From Suttonella sp. R2A3 (lineage in GTDB: Bacteria > Pseudomonadota > Gammaproteobacteria > Cardiobacteriales > Cardiobacteriaceae), in contig NZ_CP090975.1 of the NCBI RefSeq assembly GCF_021513215.1, positions 1,925,118 through 1,989,117 of the forward strand: DNA of 64,000 bases, given 5' to 3'. Made by a program: the position numbers and the translations under genes. The notes under the pieces were generated by a model that was not told the origin of the DNA, ran no database searches, and worked only from the letters and a program-made list of their open reading frames with translations. Positions 7,747 through 17,792 of this stretch are shown one piece after another. How positions within the stretch are numbered: position 1 is the stretch's first letter; the number at the start of each line of letters is the position of its first letter.

Positions 7747-9084
7747 TTAGTGGTTGCCGTTTTTATTGTGTCGGCGAGTGGTGTGTTTGCGGTTTGCCGG
7801 GCGTTTTCCGCCGTTATTGTTACGGCCGTTGCCGCGACGATTGCCTGATTTCTCGCGGCGTTGGCGCTGCTCGTCTTTTAGTGCAGCTAGTGCTTCGTCG
7901 CTTGGCGGGATGACATCAGCGAGTAAGTCGTCGTCGATGGAAACAACCGGGACTTTGTTCTCAATGTAATGCTCAATTTCTGGCAAAGAATAGACGTATT
8001 CTTCGCAAGCAAAACTGATCGCTTTACCGGTTGCGCCAGCGCGTGCGGTACGGCCGATGCGGTGTACATAGTCTTCAGCGACTTGCGGTAGGTCGTAGTT
8101 GAACACATGGCTGACATCAGGAATATGCAAGCCGCGCGCGGCAACGTCGGTGGCGACCACAATATTGGTTTCGCCATTTTGGAAGCTTTTGATCACTTGC
8201 TCGCGTTTTTTCTGCGCAATGTCGCCAGAAAGGGCAGCATTCGGATAACCGTTAGCTTCAAGGACTATGCTTAGGCGCTCTAAATCGCGCTTGGTATTTA
8301 AGAAAATAATGCTGCGCTGCGGTTGCTCTTTAGCGAGCAGGCCTAAAAGCAGCGGGGTTTTTTCGTGTTTCGCAGTGTGGTACAGCGATTGTTCGACGTT
8401 ATCAGCGGTTGGATGATCGGCTTCGATGCTTACGGTTTTAGGCGCATTGAAATGCTCATAGGCTAATTCTTGCACTTTTTGCGCCATCGTTGCGCTGAAT
8501 AAAAGGTTTAGACGCTCTTTAGCTGGTGGCATTTGCTTAAGCAGATAGCGCACATCGTCGATAAAGCCTAAATCAAACATGCGGTCCGCTTCATCAAGCA
8601 CACACACGTCAATATTCTTTAAGCGGAACACTTTTTGTTTGTATAGATCGATGATTCGCCCAGGGGTGCCGATCACGATATCGATATTGGTCGCTGCAAA
8701 AAGGTTTTTCTGGTGTTCGATGTTTGTCCCACCATAAACTGCGAGGCTCTTAAGGCCGGTATAACGGCCCAGTTGGTCGGCGTCTTTTTTAATTTGAATC
8801 GCGAGCTCACGAGTCGGTGCGACAATAATCGCCCATGGGCCTTTGGCTTTTGGGTGCACCGGGTTGACCATCAGGTATTGCAATAAGGCGATTAAAAAAG
8901 CAGCAGTTTTGCCGGTACCTGTTTGCGCCAAACCCATCACATCGTGGCCTTTAAGCGTTAGCGGCAGGCTTTGTTCTTGGATGGGGGTGGCATGGGTTAA
9001 ACCCGCATCCTGTAAGGCTTCTTGGATGGATGCATGCAGGGGAAGATCAACGAACGCTGTGTTCGTGGTGTGTTTTTCTGACAT
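7747..9084 (-). CDS. rhlB: DEAD-box ATP-dependent RNA helicase RhlB
   Basis: A 445-residue RNA helicase of the type that unwinds structured RNA for the degradosome. Motifs run in order: TPIQEQSLPL (Q motif), AQTGTGKT (I), PTRELA (Ia), GG and TPGR (Ib), DEAD followed by RMFDLGF (II, the RhlB-type sequence), SAT (III), then VATDVAARGLHIPDV and HRIGRTARAG. The last 40 residues are an Arg/Asn/Gly-rich basic tail (GNRRGNGRNNNGGKR), likely for RNA or RNase E contact. RhlB is preferred over RhlE from the RMFDLGFIDDVRYLL region. phrB follows at 6 bp. Confidence 0.9.
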   Translation of the reverse strand: MSEKHTTNTAFVDLPLHASIQEALQDAGLTHATPIQEQSLPLTLKGHDVMGLAQTGTGKTAAFLIALLQYLMVNPVHPKAKGPWAIIVAPTRELAIQIKKDADQLGRYTGLKSLAVYGGTNIEHQKNLFAATNIDIVIGTPGRIIDLYKQKVFRLKNIDVCVLDEADRMFDLGFIDDVRYLLKQMPPAKERLNLLFSATMAQKVQELAYEHFNAPKTVSIEADHPTADNVEQSLYHTAKHEKTPLLLGLLAKEQPQRSIIFLNTKRDLERLSIVLEANGYPNAALSGDIAQKKREQVIKSFQNGETNIVVATDVAARGLHIPDVSHVFNYDLPQVAEDYVHRIGRTARAGATGKAISFACEEYVYSLPEIEHYIENKVPVVSIDDDLLADVIPPSDEALAALKDEQRQRREKSGNRRGNGRNNNGGKRPANRKHTTRRHNKNGNH

Positions 9085-9200
9085 ATAGGGTGTTATTTTA
9101 TTCCGATATTAGACTTTAATTTGCCGCAATTATAGCACGTCAGCGCTATTTAGGATGATATACTGCTTAAACTTGTGAACAAGCAATAAAGGATAGGACT

Positions 9201-9428
9201 ATGCGGGTGGCTCTTTTATGTTCAATGGCATTATTGTTAGGCGCTTGTGGGTTTATTAAAACTCAATCGCTCTATGAAGTGCGGATGACTAGCGGTGAAC
9301 GCTTATATGCGGACAATCGCCCCTCGCTGGATGATGGTTATTACACCTTTTATGATGTGAATGATCAGAAATACATTATCCGCGAGAACTTGGTGTTGTT
9401 TATCGAACCAGCCAAATTTAAGAAGTGA
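9201..9428 (+). CDS. YgdI/YgdR family small lipoprotein
   Basis: A 75-residue protein with a signal peptide and lipobox LLLGACG (lipidated Cys near residue 16), followed by a compact beta-rich SH3-like domain (YEVRMTSGERLYADNRPSLDDGYYTF, continuing to YIIRENLVLFIEP). This matches the YgdI/YgdR (DUF903) lipoproteins of unknown function. AAGGATAGG precedes the ATG. metF begins 11 bp after the stop, which suggests cotranscription. A TATACT (9159-9164) could be its -10, but no matching -35 is seen. Confidence 0.75.
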   Translation: MRVALLCSMALLLGACGFIKTQSLYEVRMTSGERLYADNRPSLDDGYYTFYDVNDQKYIIRENLVLFIEPAKFKK

Positions 9429-9439
9429 CGGGTTAGAAC

Positions 9440-10294
9440 ATGTCAGGCAAAACCCCTCTTGTGCGTGTGAGCTGTGAGTTCTTTCCTACTTCGACTGATG
9501 AAGGCGCTGAAAAGCTTGATGGCGTTCGTCAGGCGTTGTCTGTGTTGGACTGTGAATATTTTTCTGTCACCTACGGCGCAGGCGGTAGTACACGCGAACG
9601 CACGCTACAAACGGTGCGCCGTATCTTAGACGAACAAAGTACAAAAGTGATGCCGCATTTAACCTGTGTGGCGGCGAAACGCAGCAACATTGAAAGTATT
9701 CTCGATATTTATCAGGAATGGGGTGTGACGCAGTTGATGGCGTTGCGTGGCGATATGCCTTCAGGGATGTACCAAGCTGGCGATTTGCATAATGCGCGTG
9801 AGTTGGTTAGTTTGGTGCGCGAGCGTTGGGGAGAAACGGCGAAAATCTATGTCGCGGCTTATCCAGAGATTCATCCGCGCTCGAAAACCCCCGAAGATGA
9901 TTTGCGTCATTTTAAAGATAAAGTGGACGCAGGCGCGAACGAGGCAGTCACTCAGTATTTTTATAACGTTGATGCGTTTTTGCGCTTTCGCGATGATGCG
10001 ACGCGTATCGGCGTGGACATTCCGATTGTGCCAGGTGTGATGCCGATCACCAATTACAAACAGCTCGCGCGATTCTCTGATATGTGTGGGGCGCAGATTC
10101 CACGCTGGATCCGCAAGCGCTTAGAAGCGTATCAAGACAATAAACAAGATTTGCGGGCTTTTGGCGCTGAAGTGGTGGCGACGATGTGCGCGCGTTTGAT
10201 TGATGAAGGAGTTGATGCGCTACATTTCTATAGCATGAACCGCGAAGATGCGGTGCTGGCTGTGGCGCAAGAATTAGGTTGGGTGGGGCAGTAA
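9440..10294 (+). CDS. metF: 5,10-methylenetetrahydrofolate reductase
   Basis: A 284-residue FAD-dependent TIM-barrel enzyme that reduces methylene-THF to methyl-THF for methionine synthesis. Landmarks are VSCEFFPTSTDEG (catalytic Glu region), SVTYGAGGSTRERT, the HLTCVA strand, LRGDMP, YPEIHPRS, and VPGVMPITNYKQL. The C-terminus with DALHFYSMNRED is complete. Length agrees with bacterial MetF (about 290). It sits between a small lipoprotein and murJ, with 24 bp to murJ. Confidence 0.95.
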   Translation: MSGKTPLVRVSCEFFPTSTDEGAEKLDGVRQALSVLDCEYFSVTYGAGGSTRERTLQTVRRILDEQSTKVMPHLTCVAAKRSNIESILDIYQEWGVTQLMALRGDMPSGMYQAGDLHNARELVSLVRERWGETAKIYVAAYPEIHPRSKTPEDDLRHFKDKVDAGANEAVTQYFYNVDAFLRFRDDATRIGVDIPIVPGVMPITNYKQLARFSDMCGAQIPRWIRKRLEAYQDNKQDLRAFGAEVVATMCARLIDEGVDALHFYSMNREDAVLAVAQELGWVGQ

Positions 10295-10318
10295 TCCCAC
10301 CTGAACGGAAGGATTTTT

Positions 10319-11857
10319 ATGGCTAAATCGTTATTGCGGTCGTCAGCGGTTATTTCAACAATGACCATGGCGTCCCGAGTCTTGGGCTTGTTGCGCGATA
10401 TTTTCCTCGCGCGTTATTTTGATACCACAGTCACTGACCCATTTTTTGCTGCACTGCGTATCCCAAATACGTTGCGCCGCTTTTTTGGTGAAGGCGGTTT
10501 TGCCAATGCGTTTGTCCCGGTGTTCTCGGCAACAAAAACCGAACATCCGGATAAGCTTAAAGATTTGTTGCGTAACACATCGGGCACGCTGTTTACTATT
10601 CTCTTGGTGATTACCATTCTCGGGATGGTCTTTTCAGGCGCGATTGTGTCGTTGGTGGCTTATGGTCTAAACGACAAACCGCAGCAGTTTATTTTGGCCA
10701 GCGACATGCTGCGCATTATGTTCCCTTATATTCTGTTGATCTCGCTCACTGCGATGTGTGGTGGAGTGCTCAACACCCATGGACAGTTTGGTGTGCCCGC
10801 GTTTACACCTGTGCTGCTCAATGTAGCGATTATCGCGGCGTGCTTATGGCACTACCTGCCCGGCCAAGGGGCGATGGTGGATCCGCTGATTTTGGCTTGG
10901 GCTGTATTATTGGGTGGGGTAGCGCAGTTAGCGCTACAGCTGCCATTTTTATGGCGACTCGGTTTGTTGGTGCGGCCAAAATGGGGCTGGAAACATAGCG
11001 GTGTGCGCCGAATTATGAAGCTAATGGTGCCGACCTTATTTGGTTCATCGGTGGGGCAGTTAACGATTTTGGTCAATACCTTCCTTGCTTCATTATTGGC
11101 CACTGGGAGTATTTCCTGGCTGTATTATTCCGACCGTCTGGTGGAGTTTCCAATTGCCCTGATCGGCGTGGCGCTTGGTACGGTGATTTTGCCAAAGCTG
11201 AGTGCGTTGAACGCTGATGATAACCCGAAAGCTTTTTTTGAAACCCTCGATTGGTCGCTAACCTGGGGCTTGTTGATCGGTAGCGCCGCTTCTATGGGGC
11301 TGTTTGTACTTGCGCCAACCATTTTGCTGACGCTGTTCTATGGTGGGCATTTCAGCGATTATGATGTGATGATGACGACGATGAGTTTGCGTGCGTATGC
11401 CTTTGGTGCTTTTTTCTGGATTTTGGTGAAAGTGCTGGCACCAGCATTTTATTCCCGTCATGACACAAAAACGCCGGTTAAAGCTGGGTTGGTGGCGATG
11501 GGCTGTAATATTGTGCTCGCGCTGATACTTAGCCAATACTGGGCGCATGTCGGCTTGGCTGGAGCAAGCGCGCTCTCGGCGCTGATTAATGTGGCGATTC
11601 TGGTGTGGTTGCTGCATGGTGAAGGGGTCAAGCTGCTTTCGAGAGTATGGAAATTTTTAATCCAAATTGTGTTAGCCAATGGTGCGATGGCCTCGATGCT
11701 TGTTTATTTGCAAGGCGATTGGGCGCTGTGGCTTGCTGAGAGCTTTTGGTGGCGCATAGGGCACTTATTTCTGCTGGTTGGCTGTGGTATTCTTACCTAT
11801 GTGTTAGCTTTGCGGCTACTGGGTGTGCGATGGAATCAACTGAGATTGGGGAAATAG
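10319..11857 (+). CDS. murJ: Lipid II flippase MurJ
   Basis: A 512-residue polytopic inner-membrane protein of the MOP superfamily with about 14 hydrophobic segments. It moves lipid II across the membrane for peptidoglycan synthesis. The N-terminus (SAVISTMTMASRVLGLLRDIFLARYF) and the FFAALRIPNTLRRFFGEGGFANAFVPV segment with its essential Arg residues are diagnostic. AAGGA precedes ATG 10319. The tamA start codon lies 1 bp after its stop, so murJ, tamA and tamB form one envelope-biogenesis transcript. Confidence 0.95.
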   Translation: MAKSLLRSSAVISTMTMASRVLGLLRDIFLARYFDTTVTDPFFAALRIPNTLRRFFGEGGFANAFVPVFSATKTEHPDKLKDLLRNTSGTLFTILLVITILGMVFSGAIVSLVAYGLNDKPQQFILASDMLRIMFPYILLISLTAMCGGVLNTHGQFGVPAFTPVLLNVAIIAACLWHYLPGQGAMVDPLILAWAVLLGGVAQLALQLPFLWRLGLLVRPKWGWKHSGVRRIMKLMVPTLFGSSVGQLTILVNTFLASLLATGSISWLYYSDRLVEFPIALIGVALGTVILPKLSALNADDNPKAFFETLDWSLTWGLLIGSAASMGLFVLAPTILLTLFYGGHFSDYDVMMTTMSLRAYAFGAFFWILVKVLAPAFYSRHDTKTPVKAGLVAMGCNIVLALILSQYWAHVGLAGASALSALINVAILVWLLHGEGVKLLSRVWKFLIQIVLANGAMASMLVYLQGDWALWLAESFWWRIGHLFLLVGCGILTYVLALRLLGVRWNQLRLGK

Positions 11858-11858
11858 T

Positions 11859-13682
11859 GTGAATAAAATTGTGTTCGGTATCAGTTTGCTGGGGATGGTA
11901 GTAGCTACGCAGGCAGAACCTTTATTTAACGCGGTAGGTAGTAATACCAACACAGCATCTCCGGCCAGTCAGCCCGTTGGCGAAAACGCACAAGCCATTA
12001 CCGGATTGAAACTGATCGAGATTGATATCCAAGGGATTGAAAACGAAGAACAAAGAAAAAATGCCTACCTGTTTTTAACCCTCAATCAGGTGGTGAATGA
12101 AAATATTAATCGCCCGGATTATGTGAACTTTTTGATTGAAGATGGTGCTAAAGAGATCGCCGAATCACAACAGCCCTTTGGTTATTACAATGTGCGGGTC
12201 GATTCAAAGCGTGAGCAAAGCAGTGAAGGATTAATCGTTCACTACACTGTGTCTCTGGGTGAGCCGACGCAGTTGACCAACGTTGATGTGCGTTTGAGCG
12301 GTGAGGCGCAAAATGATCCACCATTTGTTGAATTATTAAACGATAACCCGTTGGCGGTTGGTCAGCAGCTTGATCATAAAGCGTATGAAGAATATAAAGC
12401 GCGCTTTAAGGCGCTTGCCAGCGCGCGCGGCTATTTCGATGGCCAGTTTGTCGAAAAACGCATTGGCATCAACCCACAAAATAACAGTGCAGAAATTACC
12501 CTGCATTTTGACAGTGGTGAACGATATAAATTCACAAACGTTACTTACAACCAAACCGAGCTGACCCCAAATTTATTACAGCGTTTTGTGCCCTTTAGCC
12601 CAGGCCAGCCGTATACCTCAAAAGATGTCGCCACGCTGCAGCAAGATTTACAAGGTAGTGGCTATTTTAGCCAGGTACTGGTTGGTGGTGATCCTGATCC
12701 GGTGAGCAAAACGGTTCCGGTGGATGCGCAGCTGGAAATGAACAAGAATAAACGCTATCTTATCGGGCTTGGTTATTCGACTGACCAAGGTCCACGGGCG
12801 AAATTTGAGTTCAATTGGCGTTGGGTGAATGAACGCGGTCATACTTTTGATGCGAAAACGTTTATCTCAGAAAAGGATATGAGCCTCGATGCGCTTTATC
12901 GTATTCCAAGCGATAACCCAACCACAGATTACTATTATCTGCGTGGTGGTGGGCATTATAAAGACAATGATGACTATCGCTCGAAGCGCGCTTTTGCTGA
13001 AGGCGGTTATAACTTCCGTCGCGATAAATGGGAACATCGCTATGGCTTGGTGACTGCCTGGGAAGATTTCCGCATTGGCTTGGATCAAGCAGACACCTTG
13101 CTCCTTTATCCTCAAGCGCGCTGGACTTACACCTCAACCGAGGATCGCTTAAACCCTGATTCTGGCTATCAAGTATCGCTTGGATTGAAAGGGGCGACCG
13201 ATCAGCTGGTTTCAGATGTGTCGTTTGTGCAAGCTGATTTGCGTGCGCGCGGCCTGTATTCATTCAATGAACAGCATCGTGTGATCGGTCGTTTTGATTT
13301 GGGTGGCTTAGAAACCAATGATTTTCATCGTTTGCCGGTGAGCTTGCGCTATTTTGCTGGTGGGGATCGCTCTGTGCGCGGTTATGCATTTGAGAATATT
13401 GGGCCGCGCGATGGTTCTAATACCAACATCGGTGGGCGCTATTTAGCGGTCGGTAGTGTGGAATATGAATACTACTTCAAGCCGGATTGGGCGTTAGCGG
13501 CGTTTGTTGATGCAGGCGACGCTACAGATAAAGACTTTGATTTTAAAGTTGGTGCTGGCGTTGGTCTGCATTGGCGCTCACCGGTTGGGCCGATTGATAT
13601 CGATGTGGCACATGGCTTTGATAAGAATGTGGGCGATAATGTTCGCCTGCATTTAACGATTGGCACGGAGCTTAATTTATAA
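11859..13682 (+). CDS. tamA: Translocation and assembly module outer-membrane protein TamA
   Basis: A 607-residue Omp85-family protein. GTG 11859 starts a signal peptide (cut near VVATQA). Three POTRA-like domains follow to about residue 270. The C-terminal beta-barrel holds the Omp85 signature near GGDRSVRGYAFENIGPRD (about residue 510) and a VGAGVGLHWRSPVGPIDIDVAHGF strand. The last residue is Leu where many barrels end in Phe. With TamB it helps assemble outer-membrane proteins and move phospholipid. tamB starts 3 bp downstream. Confidence 0.93.
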   Translation: MNKIVFGISLLGMVVATQAEPLFNAVGSNTNTASPASQPVGENAQAITGLKLIEIDIQGIENEEQRKNAYLFLTLNQVVNENINRPDYVNFLIEDGAKEIAESQQPFGYYNVRVDSKREQSSEGLIVHYTVSLGEPTQLTNVDVRLSGEAQNDPPFVELLNDNPLAVGQQLDHKAYEEYKARFKALASARGYFDGQFVEKRIGINPQNNSAEITLHFDSGERYKFTNVTYNQTELTPNLLQRFVPFSPGQPYTSKDVATLQQDLQGSGYFSQVLVGGDPDPVSKTVPVDAQLEMNKNKRYLIGLGYSTDQGPRAKFEFNWRWVNERGHTFDAKTFISEKDMSLDALYRIPSDNPTTDYYYLRGGGHYKDNDDYRSKRAFAEGGYNFRRDKWEHRYGLVTAWEDFRIGLDQADTLLLYPQARWTYTSTEDRLNPDSGYQVSLGLKGATDQLVSDVSFVQADLRARGLYSFNEQHRVIGRFDLGGLETNDFHRLPVSLRYFAGGDRSVRGYAFENIGPRDGSNTNIGGRYLAVGSVEYEYYFKPDWALAAFVDAGDATDKDFDFKVGAGVGLHWRSPVGPIDIDVAHGFDKNVGDNVRLHLTIGTELNL

Positions 13683-13685
13683 TTT

Positions 13686-16600
13686 ATGCGTGGTTTATGG
13701 CGTGGCTTGTGGCGGATCACAAAATGGTTGCTGATAACCATCCTCTGCTTATTGATCGTGCTATTTGCGGCAGTGTTTTATCTGACCGGCACAGAGCATG
13801 GCTATCGCCAAATCCCCAAGCTGGTGAATACATTCACCAGTTATCGAATTGATTATGAATCATTAAGCGGTACATTTTGGTCTGAGCAAAGCTGGCGAAA
13901 GCTTAAGGTCAGCGGCCCAGCATTAGATTTACAAGCCGAAGAGCTGAGCTTAGATAATGCAACCGCGTTGTTTGCAAAAAAAGTGGGGATTGCGAGCGCG
14001 ACGTTTCGTGATGCCACTATCAACTTACACCCGCAGGAAAAACCCCAAGAAGAGCAAAAAGAAGGGGGCATTCCCGAATCGTTACCCGATTTACGCCTAC
14101 CGGTTGATATCGTCTTCCATAATATCGGTTTAGCACGTGTCAGCATCACTCAAGATGACGTGCCGATGCTTGAGATTCATGAAGCAAATGTAGATGGTGC
14201 GTGGCTTGATGGACAACTCGAGCTCACTGGTGATGTGGATACTGATCGTGCGGTGGGCGATCTGTCTGTCGCGATACAAACGTATGCCGATTATCCATTG
14301 GATATTAATCTTGATGCCGGGTTGGTTAATGACGAAGGTGCGCAGTATCAAAACGTTGTGCTGCGCGGTGAAGGCAGCGCGCTTAAGCCGAATTTAACGA
14401 TTAAAGCCAGCGGTGATGCGAGCTTAGATGCTTCGTTAACCGGGGTGATTGATTTAGCGGCGCGTCAATTAGATGCGCGCCTTGATTGGCAGGAATTCAG
14501 CGCCGCAGAAGGCGCGGTTGCGAGCCCTTCCGGAGTGTTAACCTTGGGTGGGGCGTTTGATGATTTAGCGATTGTTTTAGATAGTGAATTATCGGGGGCG
14601 GGCGTACCGACCACTCAGCTTCGCGCACAAGCCAATCTTGGCGCAGACAAACTGCATAATATTGATGTGCTCGCTAAGTTACTCGATGGCGAAGTGCGGC
14701 TCCAAGGTGAGGCAGGTTTTGCTGAGCAGCCAAACTGGCAAGGCGAGCTAGCGATTAGCGGGATTAACGCCAGTAAATACGATGAAGCCCTTGATGGCAC
14801 GATTAACGGTCGTTTGACCACCCAAGGTGAGATGACCAGCGATGGTTTGCATGCGGATGTTTTGGTTGAATCGCTTGATGGGCAGTGGCAGGGGCAACCG
14901 GTAAGCGGTCAGGGGCTGCTTGCGTGGCGTGGTGAGCGTTTAAACGCTGAAGATTTTCAACTTATCTTTGCCGGTAATAGCTTACGTGCAAATGGTGGCT
15001 TAGGGGGCAGCGACGATACGCTCAATCTAGATATCGAGGCCAAGCATTTGGATGCCGTGGTGGCGGAATTATCTGGGGATGTAAGTGGAGATATTGCGCT
15101 GAGCGGTGCGCTTGATAATCCACAAGTTAAAGGGGCGATCGATTGGCGCGATATTGCTTATCAGGGTGCGTATCAATCAGAACAAGGCAAGCTCACCCTT
15201 GATGGTGTGCTCAATGCGCTCAATATTCAAGCTGCATTGGTCGCTAGCGGCAAAGATTTACCGCGTAGTGATATTAACGCATCAGTACTCTATACCCCAG
15301 AGCAAGTGCGTGATGTTGATGTTACGCTTAAAGCTGGTGATGGTTCGGCGCATATTAGTGGGGCGGTTGATTTAACCCCGCAGATTGCTTGGGACGCAGA
15401 AATCACCACCGACCATTTTGATCCTGGGCTGTTCCTTGAAGGCTATAGCGGCAAAGTTGATGCCAAGATCGTTAGTAAAGGAAATGTCAGCGCGCTTGGC
15501 GGGGTTAATGCGATTGCTGAAATTAAATCGCTTGATGGCCAGTGGTTTGGCGAAGCGTTAAGCGGCGGCGGCACGGTTACTATTGAAGATAATAATCTCC
15601 GTTTAGACGGTTTAGCGCTTGGTATCGGAAACAACAAATTAAGCTTGGGTGGCGCCTTTGATGGCGAAAAGCTCGATTTTGATGTGGACGTTGATGGGCA
15701 AAATTTGGCCACGCTTTATGCACCACTTGCAGGTACGTTTAGCGCGAAAGGCCATATTGGCGGCACAAAAAGCCAACCACAGGCCAAACTCGATGTGTCG
15801 GCTAAAAATATCGCCTATCAAGATTATCGTGTGCGAGCGCTTGAAGGCACGGTCGATACATCGTTAGAGCGTGATGGCGCGTTTGATAATGTGATTAAGA
15901 TTGATGGCCTAGATTTGGTAGGACAGCGTTGGGAAACGGTCCGCCTAACCACGCAAGGGATTTACCAGGACCACGCGCTTAAATTTAGCACCAGCGGTGG
16001 CGAAGTTAATGTGGATATGAACGCTGAAGGTGGCCTGAAAGGGCTTGATGCGTGGGCAGGTAAACTCAATGCGCTCACAATCAAAGGCGAAGGGCTCGAC
16101 TGGAAACTCACCAAACCAGCCGATGTAACGCTGTCACCCAAAGCGGTCGCGCTCAATCCGTTTTGTTTGAGCGATCCACATTCGAATTTATGCTTAGATA
16201 TCGCCTATGCTGAGCAGGCGACAATCAACTACGACATCGCCAAACTATCGCCGAAAAGCTTTGCGTATTGGTTGCCGGATATGATCTCGCTCGGCACAGA
16301 GGCAAGCGGTAAAGGCACGATCAATATCGATCAGGCAGGCGCCATTAACGGAACAGCGAATATCGCGCTCTCACCGGGTCAGATTCGTATTAGCCCACAA
16401 GATGGTGCACCGATCACCTTGCATCTGCAAGAAGCCCAGGCAAAAGCGGTATTTTCAGGCTCTGAAGCGAATGTTGGCATGGCTTTGTCGTTTAGAGATG
16501 CGGGAGAATTTATCCTTGATGGTAAGGTGAATAACTTCAGCGATCCGAGTATCGCTGGGCGCTTGCAAATGGATGTGCCAGATGTTGGTAAGTTTAAATA

Positions 16601-17792
16601 CCTCGTGCCACAAGTCAGCGAATTACAAGGTCGTGTTCAGGGCGATCTGCGGTTTTCTGGTAAAGCTAGCGATCCGGCAATCGGTGGACAGATTATTTTG
16701 GATGATGGTCGTGTGGTTATCCCAGAATACTCCACCGAGCTTAATGACATTCGCTTGGAATTATCGGCCAGGCAAAGCGGACAGATTGATATCTTAGGTA
16801 ATGTTGGTACACCAGAAGGGGCGCTTGATATCAATGGGGCGTTGAATTTATCTCCTTTGACGCTCAATATGAACCTAAGCGGCGATCGCTTACTGCTTGC
16901 GGATGCTGAGACAATGCGAGTGGTGGCATCCCCAAAGTTTGATGTGGTCATCGACCCTGATACAGGGATCACGCTTAATGGGGATGTGCTGATTCCTGAG
17001 GCCAAGATTTCGATTCCTGATACTTCATCAGGTCGCAGCCTTTCTGAGGATGTGGTGATCGTTGGTGAGGATAAACAAAATGCCCAGGAAAAGCTTGAAG
17101 AAACGCAAACGCCGTTTAACGCCAAAATTGGTTTGCAGCTTGGCGATAATGTGTATTTTAAAAATAAAGATGTTGATATTCGGTTGCTTGGCGGCATTAA
17201 TATCACCATGTTGCCCAGCCAGCCCATCACTGCACGTGGCACAATCTCGATCGCCAGCGGGGAATATAAACTCTACGGTCAGGAGCTCAATATTGAGCGT
17301 GGGGATGTGGTTTTTTCCGGGGGGAATATCGCCAATCCCTACATCAATTTCCTAGCGCTGCGTGAAGTGGAAGATGTGAATGTTGGGGCTGAGGTTAAAG
17401 GCAGCGTGGATACTTTGCAGCTGACCCTTACCTCGACGCCGATTATGCCTGATTCAGCAATTTTATCGTATTTATTATTTGGACGATCGCCTGATAGCGG
17501 CACCGATGCTAACGCCTTACTACAAGCGGCAGGAAACTACGCCGTGGGTGGCTTGGTGTCTGATGAGATTACCGAAAGCACAGGCTTGGATGTGTTTGAT
17601 CTCGGTATCAGCGGTTTAGAAGCCGGTAAATATCTCGGTGAAGATATTTATGTCGGTATGCAAAGCGATTTCTTTAATGCAGTCACCGAGTTTATTGCCC
17701 GCTACCAATTCACTGATCGCTTAAAAGCTGAAGCGAGCACCAGTGGCGATGTGCAGGCAATCGATTTCATCTATGAATTTGAAACGGATTGA
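13686..17792 (+). CDS. tamB: Translocation and assembly module inner-membrane protein TamB
   Basis: A 1368-residue AsmA-like/DUF490 protein. One N-terminal membrane anchor (WLLITILCLLIVLFAAVFYL) is followed by a long run of short beta-strand repeats forming a lipid-conducting groove across the periplasm. The C-terminal DUF490 domain has the LSYLLFGRSPDSGTD motif and ends in a DIYVGMQSDFF and RYQFTDRLKAEAS region. It pairs with TamA and is thought to carry phospholipids towards the outer membrane. A lipoprotein ORF overlaps its last 20 bp in another frame. Confidence 0.95.
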   Translation: MRGLWRGLWRITKWLLITILCLLIVLFAAVFYLTGTEHGYRQIPKLVNTFTSYRIDYESLSGTFWSEQSWRKLKVSGPALDLQAEELSLDNATALFAKKVGIASATFRDATINLHPQEKPQEEQKEGGIPESLPDLRLPVDIVFHNIGLARVSITQDDVPMLEIHEANVDGAWLDGQLELTGDVDTDRAVGDLSVAIQTYADYPLDINLDAGLVNDEGAQYQNVVLRGEGSALKPNLTIKASGDASLDASLTGVIDLAARQLDARLDWQEFSAAEGAVASPSGVLTLGGAFDDLAIVLDSELSGAGVPTTQLRAQANLGADKLHNIDVLAKLLDGEVRLQGEAGFAEQPNWQGELAISGINASKYDEALDGTINGRLTTQGEMTSDGLHADVLVESLDGQWQGQPVSGQGLLAWRGERLNAEDFQLIFAGNSLRANGGLGGSDDTLNLDIEAKHLDAVVAELSGDVSGDIALSGALDNPQVKGAIDWRDIAYQGAYQSEQGKLTLDGVLNALNIQAALVASGKDLPRSDINASVLYTPEQVRDVDVTLKAGDGSAHISGAVDLTPQIAWDAEITTDHFDPGLFLEGYSGKVDAKIVSKGNVSALGGVNAIAEIKSLDGQWFGEALSGGGTVTIEDNNLRLDGLALGIGNNKLSLGGAFDGEKLDFDVDVDGQNLATLYAPLAGTFSAKGHIGGTKSQPQAKLDVSAKNIAYQDYRVRALEGTVDTSLERDGAFDNVIKIDGLDLVGQRWETVRLTTQGIYQDHALKFSTSGGEVNVDMNAEGGLKGLDAWAGKLNALTIKGEGLDWKLTKPADVTLSPKAVALNPFCLSDPHSNLCLDIAYAEQATINYDIAKLSPKSFAYWLPDMISLGTEASGKGTINIDQAGAINGTANIALSPGQIRISPQDGAPITLHLQEAQAKAVFSGSEANVGMALSFRDAGEFILDGKVNNFSDPSIAGRLQMDVPDVGKFKYLVPQVSELQGRVQGDLRFSGKASDPAIGGQIILDDGRVVIPEYSTELNDIRLELSARQSGQIDILGNVGTPEGALDINGALNLSPLTLNMNLSGDRLLLADAETMRVVASPKFDVVIDPDTGITLNGDVLIPEAKISIPDTSSGRSLSEDVVIVGEDKQNAQEKLEETQTPFNAKIGLQLGDNVYFKNKDVDIRLLGGINITMLPSQPITARGTISIASGEYKLYGQELNIERGDVVFSGGNIANPYINFLALREVEDVNVGAEVKGSVDTLQLTLTSTPIMPDSAILSYLLFGRSPDSGTDANALLQAAGNYAVGGLVSDEITESTGLDVFDLGISGLEAGKYLGEDIYVGMQSDFFNAVTEFIARYQFTDRLKAEASTSGDVQAIDFIYEFETD